Source: Oscillospiraceae bacterium
GTDB lineage: Bacteria > Bacillota > Clostridia > Oscillospirales > Acutalibacteraceae
Length of the DNA: 20,775 nucleotides
Direction of reading: 5' to 3'
NCBI GenBank assembly: GCA_029007475.1
Contig: JAQXHW010000067.1
Location: 1 to 20,775, forward strand
How positions within the stretch are numbered: the stretch's first letter is position 1; each line of letters opens with the position of its first letter. The notes under the pieces are model-generated. The model did no database searches and was not told the DNA's origin. It was given only the letters and a program-made list of their open reading frames with translations. This document shows positions 10,201-16,859 of the stretch, piece by piece. The position numbers were made by a program, and so were the translations under genes.

Positions 10201-11085
10201 ATTATCGGAAAGCACCTGACCTGCGAGTCTTGCAGAGATGCCTAACTTTTTGTTGTATTTATATCTGCCGACTCTGGACATATCGTAACGTCTTGAGTCG
10301 AAGAAAAGATTGCTGATGTGAGTCTGAGCGCTTTCAACTGTGGGAGGCTCTGAAGGACGGAGCTTTCTGTAACACTCTAAAAGACCTGTTTCAACGGAAT
10401 CGGTGGTATCCTTTTCGAAGGTAGCCTTAATGCGGTCGTCGTCGCCGAAAACCTCAAGGATTTCAGCGTTTGTGCCGAGACCCAATGCACGCAGGAATAC
10501 GGTAACGGGAATCTTGCGGTTCTTATCAATACGAACATAGAAAACATCGTTTACGTCGTTTTCGTACTCAAGCCAAGCGCCGCGGTTAGGGATAACTGTT
10601 GATGAATACAGCTCCTTACCGGTTTTGTCGTGCTCCATCTTGTAGTAAACGCCGGGTGAACGCACAAGCTGAGATACAATAACTCTCTCCGCGCCGTTGA
10701 TGACGAAGGTACCGCTGTCGGTCATGAGTGGGAATTCTCCCATGAACACGTTGCTCTCCTTAATCTCGCCGGTCTCCTTGTTAAGGAGTCTTGCGGTTAC
10801 TCTCAGAGCTGCGGAATATGTGGCGTCTCTCTCCTTACACTCGATAACAGAGTAGTTGGGATTGTCCACGTCCAGAGTATAGTCAATAAAATCCAGTACA
10901 AGGTTGCCGGAATAATCGGAAATACCGGAAACATCCTTGAATACTTCCTTGAGTCCTTCGTCAAGGAACCACTGGTAAGACTTTTTCTGCACCTCGATAA
11001 GATTGGGCATATCGATAACTTCATCAATTTTCGAAAAGCTCACTCTCTCGCTTTTGCCAAGCTTTACCTGCTTAACATTCTCCAT
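7285..11085 (-). CDS. rpoB: DNA-directed RNA polymerase subunit beta
   Basis: RpoB forms one pincer of RNA polymerase and the rifampicin pocket. I start at the ATG at 11085 ([17 protein letters not shown]), 11 nt behind GGAG; the open frame upstream begins inside the leader and lacks a site. This gives 1266 residues. The rifampicin region [20 protein letters not shown] has the sensitive-type residues D498, H508 and S513 (E. coli 516, 526, 531). Other landmarks are [23 protein letters not shown] and [24 protein letters not shown]. The last 62 or so residues form an acidic tail: 28 Asp/Glu, no Lys or Arg. It is the first gene of rpoB-rpoC. The rplJ-rplL genes that often precede rpoB are absent; an unrelated gene is there instead. 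Confidence 0.99.
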   Translation of the reverse strand: [1266 protein letters not shown]

Positions 11086-11180
11086 AGGTGTTATCACTCC
11101 TTCGAAATTTTTTGCCCTTATAGCCCTCACGAAACATAAACAAAACCCGCAGAACTTACGATTTCTGTCCTGAGTTTTAG

Positions 11181-11219
11181 GTCTCTCCGAAACTTTAGTA
11201 AAAGTTTAGTAAAAGAGAC
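11181..11219 (-). promoter_or_regulatory. Nested inverted repeats and tandem 11-bp repeat in the rpoB leader
   Basis: AAACTTT (11190-11196) and AAAGTTT (11201-11207) form a 7-bp stem with a 4-nt loop, nested inside GTCTCT (11181-11186) and AGAGAC (11214-11219). The same stretch holds a perfect tandem duplication of TTTAGTAAAAG (11194-11204 and 11205-11215). It lies in the long rpoB leader, about 95 nt upstream of the start codon. A regulatory role is inferred only from the structure. Confidence 0.4.
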
Positions 11220-11248
11220 TTGACAAACCCCTCGGAATGTGTTATATT
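11220..11248 (+). promoter_or_regulatory. Possible antisense promoter inside the rpoB leader
   Basis: On the plus strand TTGACA (11220-11225), exactly 17 bp and TATATT (11243-11248) match sigma-A consensus at 11 of 12 positions. It fires against the rpoB promoter 65 bp away. No plus-strand gene follows until 12559, so a product would be an antisense or non-coding RNA. Chance occurrence in AT-rich DNA cannot be excluded. Confidence 0.35.
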
Positions 11249-11312
11249 TCATAAATTTTCACAAGAGCATTTTGGCAAAGGGGCATATACCCCCATAATG
11301 GTACATCATAAG

Positions 11313-11341
11313 ATTATATCGGTATAAAATAGGCTTGTCAA
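11313..11341 (-). promoter_or_regulatory. Consensus sigma-A promoter of rpoB-rpoC
   Basis: On the minus strand TTGACA (11336-11341), 17 bp and TATAAT (11313-11318): a perfect match in both boxes and spacing. Predicted start is near 11306, giving a leader of about 220 nt that also has a small GGGG/CCCC hairpin (11280-11293). Confidence 0.85.
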
Positions 11342-11495
11342 GGGGTTTTTGCGAAAAATCTCCCTGTTTTTTGCTATTTTATTCTGTTTCCACGTAGAAT
11401 TTTCAGCTCGAATTTTGGCAGACTTTAGAAACACCCAACTGCGTTTACTGTTTTTTTGACAGTTTGCGAATTTACAGCAAAAAAGCATAACCTTT

Positions 11496-11532
11496 CAAAA
11501 AAAATAAGTGCGTACAGCAAAGCCGTACGCAC
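11496..11532 (-). terminator. Strong intrinsic terminator of the 11561-12349 gene
   Basis: GTGCGTAC (11508-11515) pairs with GTACGCAC (11525-11532), with two further G-C pairs inside. On the minus strand it is followed by TTA and then a run of eight T. It insulates rpoB from the gene before it. Confidence 0.92.
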
Positions 11533-11560
11533 CGAAGCGATTTCTGATTTTATTTTGCTT

Positions 11561-12349
11561 TTAGAGCTTATCGCCCTTCATGGCAGTCATGAGGGATTTC
11601 TTCTTCTTTTCGGGGCGAATATTCTTGCCCTTCATCTTCTTGGCATATTTCCATGAGTTCTGAAGCTCCTCTGAAAGAAGCCCGCCCAGCTTATCCCAAT
11701 ACTTCTCATCAATGCCGTTGAGGATTACGATAGTGATAATAGAGCGTGTATCCATGTCGCCGTTTGAATACTGGGTGCTGATCATCTGAGCCATTTTAGA
11801 AAGCTCGCCCTTTGAGCCCTTAGCGAGCATACCGTTCACACGGGGTACAACGTGGGTGGTAAAGAAATTAACCGCACGGAAGCTCTCGTAGTTCTCCTGC
11901 TCAGCTTTTACGGTTTCCTTAAGCTCCGGGAAGTAGGTGACGAATCTCTTTGCAAGGAACAAGGGGTCCGCGTTGCCGTCATCCGAGCTTTTCTTTTTCT
12001 TAGCCTGCTTTACTCTTTTAACAACCGTTGCAGAGGAAAGCACCTCGCAGAAGTCGGCAGCAATACTCTCGGCTTCTTTGTTTGTGTCGGTTTCGGGATT
12101 GAAAATCCAAGTAGCCATGGTTTTCCACTGGTTGTCGGGACCCTCCTCGGTCATTGAGCATGAGCGAAGCACCATGTGCATTTTATCAATAATATAGATA
12201 ACCGAGTAAGCAACGCTCTCGCTTGTGAAGAGAGAAAGAAGCTCCTTATCGGTGCTGTCAATCTTTTCGCGCTTGAAGCCCTGAGCGTTTAAGGTGTCGG
12301 TAACCTTGCCGGTAATTATATCAAAAGCCTTTTTTGTCATATTTTCCAT
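11561..12349 (-). CDS. Protein of unknown function, 262 aa
   Basis: I do not recognise this protein. The ATG at 12349 (MENMTKKAFDIITGKVTDTL), 5 nt behind GGAGG, is preferred over a longer frame that starts inside the promoter. It has no signal peptide or membrane segment and looks cytosolic, mixed alpha/beta. Two strongly basic stretches stand out: KRVKQAKKKKSS near the middle, followed by an acidic DDGN turn, and the C-terminal tail KYAKKMKGKNIRPEKKKKS, which may bind nucleic acid or membrane (speculation). The first half (SVIYIIDKMHMVLRSCSMTEEGPDNQWKTMATWIFNP) resembles a small alpha/beta domain. It is a single-gene unit with a perfect consensus promoter and a strong terminator, which suggests steady and perhaps high expression. 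It is divergent from murI. Confidence 0.85.
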   Translation of the reverse strand: MENMTKKAFDIITGKVTDTLNAQGFKREKIDSTDKELLSLFTSESVAYSVIYIIDKMHMVLRSCSMTEEGPDNQWKTMATWIFNPETDTNKEAESIAADFCEVLSSATVVKRVKQAKKKKSSDDGNADPLFLAKRFVTYFPELKETVKAEQENYESFRAVNFFTTHVVPRVNGMLAKGSKGELSKMAQMISTQYSNGDMDTRSIITIVILNGIDEKYWDKLGGLLSEELQNSWKYAKKMKGKNIRPEKKKKSLMTAMKGDKL

Positions 12350-12383
12350 AGCTGCCTCCAAGATGTTTGGATTATACTTAATC

Positions 12384-12412
12384 ATTATACATACTCATAT
12401 CCCTTTTGTCAA
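12384..12412 (-). promoter_or_regulatory. Consensus sigma-A promoter of the unknown 262-aa gene
   Basis: On the minus strand TTGACA (12407-12412), 17 bp and TATAAT (12384-12389), a perfect match. The leader before the ATG at 12349 is about 28 nt. Confidence 0.85.
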
Positions 12413-12472
12413 AGGTATTTTAGAGCACCACAGTTCATAGACACGGCAAGAGTATAATACTTATTATATGTC

Positions 12473-12501
12473 TTGAAACTTCCCGAAAGATATGTTAAAA
12501 T
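12473..12501 (+). promoter_or_regulatory. Promoter of the murI-DUF1934-argS operon
   Basis: TTGAAA (12473-12478), 17 bp and TAAAAT (12496-12501), with TG one base before the -10 box (an extended -10). The leader to murI is about 50 nt. Confidence 0.65.
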
Positions 12502-12558
12502 AACAAGTCAGTAACATAAAACCACCATATCCACTTTGAAAGCGGTGAATTTACTAAA

Positions 12559-13371
12559 ATGAGAAACAGAGCTATCGGTATCTTTGATTCAGGTCTCGGC
12601 GGACTTACAGCTGCAAGAGAGCTTATGAAGGTGCTTCCCTCTGAGGATATCATCTACTTTGGCGATACAGGCAGAGTCCCCTACGGCAACAAGAGTGTTG
12701 ATACCATAAAAAAATACGCTAAGCAGGACGTTAATTTTCTTTTAAGCAATAATGTTAAGGCAATAATCGCCGCATGCGGTACGGTAAGCTCCGTTGCCAA
12801 GGACCTTTACAACACTGTACCCGTACCCTACACCGGAGTTTTGAGACCTACCGCAAAGGCAGCCTTAAACGCTACGAAAAACGGCAGGATTGGTGTTATC
12901 GGCACTACTGCCACCATAAATTCTCACAGCTACAAAAACCACATTTCGGAGCTTTCAAAGGACGCGGAGGTTTTTGAAGTAGACTGTCCGCTTTTCGTAC
13001 CCCTGGTCGAAAACGGCTTCACCGACTCGGAGGACATAATCGTAAAAAGTGTAGTTGAGCGTTATGTTAGCCCCCTGCTTGAAAAAGGAGTCGACACCCT
13101 TATCTTGGGCTGTACCCACTACCCTATTCTCAAAAATGCCATAGGTAAAGCCATGGGCGAAAATGTTACACTTATTGACTCCGGCAGAGCAACCGCCCTT
13201 TATACTGCTGAGCTTTTAAGGGAAAACAATCTCCTTCGAGAAGAAAAAACAGAGGGAACTTACAAATTCTATGTAAGCGATACTCCCGACAACTTTGAAA
13301 ATCTTGCGGGAGTGTTCTTAGGAAAAAACATTGATAATCAGGTAACTCAAATTCAAATTGAGGAATATTAA
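12559..13371 (+). CDS. murI: Glutamate racemase
   Basis: MurI converts L- to D-glutamate for the second position of the peptidoglycan stem peptide, in the cytosol, without cofactor, using two cysteines. The 270-residue protein is the normal length. Visible motifs are IGIFDSGLGGL (D10, S11), DTGRVPYGNKS (40s), the first catalytic cysteine C73 in AACGTVSS, and the second, C185 with H187, in LGCTHYPIL. The first motif departs from the common ACNTAS: Asn is Gly and Ala is Val; the catalytic Cys and the Thr are kept. The ribosome binding site is weak (AGCGGTGAA about 10 nt before ATG). It is the first of three close plus-strand genes and 10 nt upstream of the DUF1934 gene. Confidence 0.95.
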   Translation: MRNRAIGIFDSGLGGLTAARELMKVLPSEDIIYFGDTGRVPYGNKSVDTIKKYAKQDVNFLLSNNVKAIIAACGTVSSVAKDLYNTVPVPYTGVLRPTAKAALNATKNGRIGVIGTTATINSHSYKNHISELSKDAEVFEVDCPLFVPLVENGFTDSEDIIVKSVVERYVSPLLEKGVDTLILGCTHYPILKNAIGKAMGENVTLIDSGRATALYTAELLRENNLLREEKTEGTYKFYVSDTPDNFENLAGVFLGKNIDNQVTQIQIEEY

Positions 13372-13381
13372 GGGAAGATAT

Positions 13382-13813
13382 ATGAAAGAAAACTACTTAA
13401 TCTCCGTTTTGGGTACTCAGGAAATCGGCGGTGAGCGGGACTCGGTTGAGCTTACCACCACCGGCGATTACTACGAGAAAAATTCAAAACGCTACATAGT
13501 CTACAAAGAATACGACGAGGAAAATCCTCAGGTCAGTAATTTAAGCACCATCGAGATAGACGGCGACACCGTAACCGTTATTAAAAGCACCCCTTACGAG
13601 TCACGACTGATTCTTCAAAAGGCTGTAAGGCATCAATGTCATTACAGCACCATGTTCGGCGACCTTTCGGTGGGAGTATATACAGACAGCCTGGAGGACA
13701 GCCTTCACGACACCGGCGGTGAGCTTTTCGTAAGCTACACCCTTGACTTTAACGCAGGACTTGTGAGCAAAAACGAAATTCAGATAAAAGTTAAGAAAAA
13801 AGAGGTAGATTAA
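13382..13813 (+). CDS. DUF1934 (YwiB-like) beta-barrel protein
   Basis: A 143-residue cytosolic protein starting MKENYLISVLGTQEIGGERDSVELTTTGDYY. The start at 13382 is chosen because AAGGGAAG lies just before it; an in-frame ATG at 13358 would overlap the end of murI. The pattern TTGDYYEKNSKRYIVYKEYD, STIEIDGDTVTVIK and the C-terminal ELFVSYTLDFNAGLVSKNEIQIKVK are typical of DUF1934, a small lipocalin-like beta-barrel family whose role is not known. The linkage supports the call: in Bacillus subtilis ywiB is next to argS, and here the stop of this gene is 1 nt from the argS start, implying coupled translation. No catalytic residues can be named. Confidence 0.87.
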   Translation: MKENYLISVLGTQEIGGERDSVELTTTGDYYEKNSKRYIVYKEYDEENPQVSNLSTIEIDGDTVTVIKSTPYESRLILQKAVRHQCHYSTMFGDLSVGVYTDSLEDSLHDTGGELFVSYTLDFNAGLVSKNEIQIKVKKKEVD

Positions 13814-13814
13814 A

Positions 13815-15551
13815 ATGTCACTTACTTCGATAAATGCGGTAAAAGATTTAAGAAACGCCATAAACACGGCTTTTGAGAAAGCTATGGAAAAAGAGCTTCT
13901 CCCCAAGGCAGATATCCCTCAGTTTATTATTGAAGCTCCTGCAAACCGTCAAAACGGCGACCTTGCAACCAACGCCGCTATGCTGGGTGCGAGAACCTTC
14001 AGAATGCCCCCTATGAAGATTGCCGACGCTCTCAAAAGCTCCATAGATTTAGAGGGTACGCTCTTTGACCGATGTGAAGCAGCAGGAGCCGGCTTCCTTA
14101 ACTTTTTCCTGAAGCCCGAATACTTTGCAAAAATCATTGAGGAAATCGAAGAGTCAGGCGACTCTTACGGAAGAAGCAATCACGGCGAGGGTAAAAAATA
14201 CATGGTGGAGTTCGTCTCGGCAAACCCCACAGGCCCTATGCACATGGGTAACGCCCGCGGAGGTGCTTTGGGCGACTGTCTCGCTTCCGTTTTAGACGCC
14301 GCCGGCTACGACGTATATAGAGAATTCTACGTAAACGATGCAGGCAATCAGATTGAAAAATTCGCAAACTCCTTAGAGGCTCGCTATCTTCAGATTTTCG
14401 ATTCCTCTGTCCCCTTCCCCGAGGACGGCTATCAGGGCGGAGATATTAAGGACTTAGCCGAGGCTTTTCGTGCCGATATGGGCGACAGCTACAAGGACAT
14501 GAGCTCGGACGAGAGAAAGAAGGCTCTCGTTGACTATGCCTTGCCTAAGAATATTGCCAAAATGCAGGCTGATATGGCAAAATATCGCATTACCTACGAC
14601 AACTGGTTTTTCGAAAGTGAGCTTCACAGCAGCGGCAAGGTTAAGGAGGTTATCGACCTGCTCACCGAAAAGGGCTTAACCTACGAGAAAGAGGGTGCGG
14701 TTTGGTATAAAAATATCCAGGTTGTAACGGACAAGCTCCTCAAGGAAGGAAAAACTCAGGAGGATATCGACAAGCTGGAGCTTAAAGACGATGTTCTCAT
14801 TCGTGCTAACGGCAACCCCACCTACTTCGCCGCGGATATCGCCTATCACAAAAACAAATTCGACAGAGGCTTCGACACCTGCATCAACGTATGGGGCGCC
14901 GACCATCACGGCCATGTTATGCGTATGAAGGGTGCTATGGACGCTATCGGCTATAACGGCGACAAACTGGACATTCTCCTTATGCAGCTTGTTAAACTCA
15001 TGCAGGGCGGAGAAATTGTTAAGATGAGCAAGCGCACAGGAAAGGCAATTCAGCTTTCAGACCTCTTGGACGAGGTACCTGTTGACAGCACACGCTTTAT
15101 GTTTAACACAAGAGAAGCCAACACCCAGATGGACTTTGACCTGGATTTAGCAGTTACTCAGGACAACCAAAATCCTGTTTACTACGTTCAGTACGCTCAC
15201 GCCCGTATTTGCAGTATTTTCCGCAATCTTGAGGCTGACGGTATTAATAAGCGCAACTGCACCCAAGAGGAGCTTATGCTGTTAAAGGAAGCCGAGGAAT
15301 TAGAGCTTATCGGTCACCTTTCAGCTTACCGCGAGGAGATTATCGCCTCCGCAGAAAGCTACGACCCCACAAGGATTACACGCTACGTTACCACCCTTGC
15401 AACACTTTTCCACAAGTTCTACAACGCTCACAGGGTTAAGTGCGGCGAGGAAGCTCTTACCCAGGCAAGGCTCGCGCTTTGCGGCTGCGTCAGAACAGTA
15501 ATTAAAAATGTTCTCACCATGTTTGCAATAACCTGTCCCGAAAAGATGTAA
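13815..15551 (+). CDS. argS: Arginyl-tRNA synthetase
   Basis: A class I aminoacyl-tRNA synthetase that charges tRNA-Arg with arginine. The protein has 578 residues, in the usual range. Domains in order are: an N-terminal Add-1 tRNA-binding domain (1-110, with NRQNGDLATNAA); the Rossmann catalytic core starting at FVSANPTGPMHMGNARGG, where H143-MGN is the HIGH-type signature; WGADHHGHVMRMKGA; the KMSKR loop at 403-407 (KMSKRTGK); and the helical DALR anticodon-binding domain ending FAITCPEKM, the classic ArgS end. It is the last gene of the murI operon and is followed 65 nt later by a strong terminator. AGAGGT about 10 nt ahead supports the ATG at 13815. Confidence 0.98.
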   Translation: MSLTSINAVKDLRNAINTAFEKAMEKELLPKADIPQFIIEAPANRQNGDLATNAAMLGARTFRMPPMKIADALKSSIDLEGTLFDRCEAAGAGFLNFFLKPEYFAKIIEEIEESGDSYGRSNHGEGKKYMVEFVSANPTGPMHMGNARGGALGDCLASVLDAAGYDVYREFYVNDAGNQIEKFANSLEARYLQIFDSSVPFPEDGYQGGDIKDLAEAFRADMGDSYKDMSSDERKKALVDYALPKNIAKMQADMAKYRITYDNWFFESELHSSGKVKEVIDLLTEKGLTYEKEGAVWYKNIQVVTDKLLKEGKTQEDIDKLELKDDVLIRANGNPTYFAADIAYHKNKFDRGFDTCINVWGADHHGHVMRMKGAMDAIGYNGDKLDILLMQLVKLMQGGEIVKMSKRTGKAIQLSDLLDEVPVDSTRFMFNTREANTQMDFDLDLAVTQDNQNPVYYVQYAHARICSIFRNLEADGINKRNCTQEELMLLKEAEELELIGHLSAYREEIIASAESYDPTRITRYVTTLATLFHKFYNAHRVKCGEEALTQARLALCGCVRTVIKNVLTMFAITCPEKM

Positions 15552-15610
15552 AAAACGGTCTTTGAGAGAAATGCCGGCACAGCGTCGGAAAGGTTTTCTA
15601 AACCAATAAA

Positions 15611-15656
15611 AAAGCAGGCACGTTTCGTTAATTTCCGAAACGTGCCGTTTTATTTA
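15611..15656. terminator. Bidirectional terminator between argS and the DUF3784-like gene
   Basis: GGCACGTTTCG (15617-15627) and CGAAACGTGCC (15636-15646) form a perfect 11-bp stem with an 8-nt loop. On the plus strand it is followed by GTTTTATTTATT. On the minus strand an A-run (15608-15613) gives a T-run. It serves both converging operons. Confidence 0.92.
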
Positions 15657-15667
15657 TTGCTTATTCT

Positions 15668-15988
15668 TTATTTATTGAAATACTTTTTTCGGGAGAGGAA
15701 CATAATGAGAAATCCCAGGCCGGCTAAAGCCACTACTGCAATCCACTGAAAATATACGGGAATCTCGGGGAACGCCATAATAAAGCCGTAGGCTATTGCT
15801 CCCAAGGCAATTAAGATTACGCCTATTCCCGTAAGCCGCGAGTAAACCGCTATATCCTCAGCCTTCACCTTGTTTGCGTCGTCGCCGTGGATAAGGTCGA
15901 TTCGCTTTCCTGCCCACACAATAATTCCTATTACTATAAGGAAAAGTCCCATTCCCCAAAAGATAAAGTTAATTGTACCTAACTTCAT
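15668..15988 (-). CDS. Small DUF3784-like membrane protein
   Basis: A 106-residue protein with three hydrophobic segments: about 7-26 (NFIFWGMGLFLIVIGIIVWA), 55-72 (IGVILIALGAIAYGFIM) and 80-99 (FQWIAVVALAGLGFLIMFL). A polar loop GKRIDLIHGDDANKVKAEDIAVYSRLTG lies between the first two, and the tail is basic (SRKKYFNK). The plan of TM, then a loop with a D-x-I-x-G turn, then two TMs resembles DUF3784, but I hold the family name loosely. The ATG is 6 nt behind AGGAGG that lies within the end of rsmA, and start and stop overlap as ATGA, so it is translated with rsmA. Function is unknown; the linkage to rRNA methylases may simply be convenience. Confidence 0.8.
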   Translation of the reverse strand: MKLGTINFIFWGMGLFLIVIGIIVWAGKRIDLIHGDDANKVKAEDIAVYSRLTGIGVILIALGAIAYGFIMAFPEIPVYFQWIAVVALAGLGFLIMFLSRKKYFNK

Positions 15989-16845
15989 ATTCTGCCTCCT
16001 ATTGCATTAGACAGTGCCGCAAAATTTTCAAGACTCATAGCCTCAGGACGAAGGGCTGGATTTACTCCTGCCTCGGAAAAGGCTTGAGTTAAGGTTGCTT
16101 TATCAATTCCCAAAGCAGAGGAAACGGAATTTAAGACTGTTTTTCTCCGCTGAGAAAAAGCGCCCCTCACTACCCTGAAATAGAGCTTTTCATCGTTAAC
16201 GTCGAGCTTAGGCTTCTTATAAACATCCATTCTTATAACCGCCGAGTCAACCTTTGGCGCAGGCATAAAGGAGCCTGCGGAAACCTTAAACAGAAGCCGA
16301 GGCTCGCTAAAGTATCTTACCGCCGCGGTAACTGCGCCGCAAGCGCGGGTGCCCATTTGCGCACAGAGTCTGTCAGCCGCTTCCTTTTGTACCATTACGG
16401 TGAGAGCCTTAATCGGCAGCTTTTCCTCGAGTAATTTCATAATTACGGGAGAGGTTATGTAGTAGGGCAGGTTTGCACATACCACAACCTCCATACCGGG
16501 AAACTCCTCAGCAATCAATTTGTGCAAGTCAAGCTCCATAACATCGCCGCTGACAATTGTTACATTATCGTGGTCGGCGAGAGTTTTTTTAAGAATTTCG
16601 GGGAGCCTTGAGTCAAGCTCAACGGCGACTACCTTTTTAGCCACCTTGCAAAGCTCGTTTGTCAGCACTCCTATCCCGGGACCTACCTCAATAACGCCTG
16701 TGTTTTCGTCGGCACCGCAAAGCTCAGCCATTTTCGGACACACAGAGGGGTTTACCAAAAAGTTCTGTCCCAAAGCCTTTGAAAAGGTGAAACCCGACTC
16801 CGCCATTATCTTTTTAATCTCATTAAAATCCCATAGTTTTTCCAT
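15985..16845 (-). CDS. rsmA: 16S rRNA dimethyladenosine transferase
   Basis: RsmA (KsgA) dimethylates the two adjacent adenosines in the helix 45 loop of 16S rRNA late in 30S assembly; its loss gives kasugamycin resistance. The 286-residue protein shows the KALGQNFL opening, the SAM-binding motif EVGPGIGVLT (53-62), the acidic VAVELD after beta-2, the catalytic motif NLPYYI (125-130) and the C-terminal VVRGAFSQRRKT that contacts rRNA. The start ATG at 16845 follows AGAGG by 10 nt. It begins 14 nt after the RsmF-type methyltransferase on the same strand and overlaps the small membrane protein gene by 4 nt, so two rRNA modification enzymes share one transcript. Confidence 0.97.
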   Translation of the reverse strand: MEKLWDFNEIKKIMAESGFTFSKALGQNFLVNPSVCPKMAELCGADENTGVIEVGPGIGVLTNELCKVAKKVVAVELDSRLPEILKKTLADHDNVTIVSGDVMELDLHKLIAEEFPGMEVVVCANLPYYITSPVIMKLLEEKLPIKALTVMVQKEAADRLCAQMGTRACGAVTAAVRYFSEPRLLFKVSAGSFMPAPKVDSAVIRMDVYKKPKLDVNDEKLYFRVVRGAFSQRRKTVLNSVSSALGIDKATLTQAFSEAGVNPALRPEAMSLENFAALSNAIGGRI

Positions 16846-16859
16846 ATATATGAAACCTC

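Noticed and set aside
11306..11488. A 60-codon minus-strand frame before rpoB
   Set aside because: It overlaps the rpoB promoter, has no RBS and its Lys/Phe-rich composition is that of AT-rich non-coding DNA.
12449..12470. AT-rich TATAATAC/TTATTATATG palindrome-like stretch upstream of murI as an operator
   Set aside because: The symmetry is imperfect and the sequence is expected by chance in AT-rich promoter DNA.
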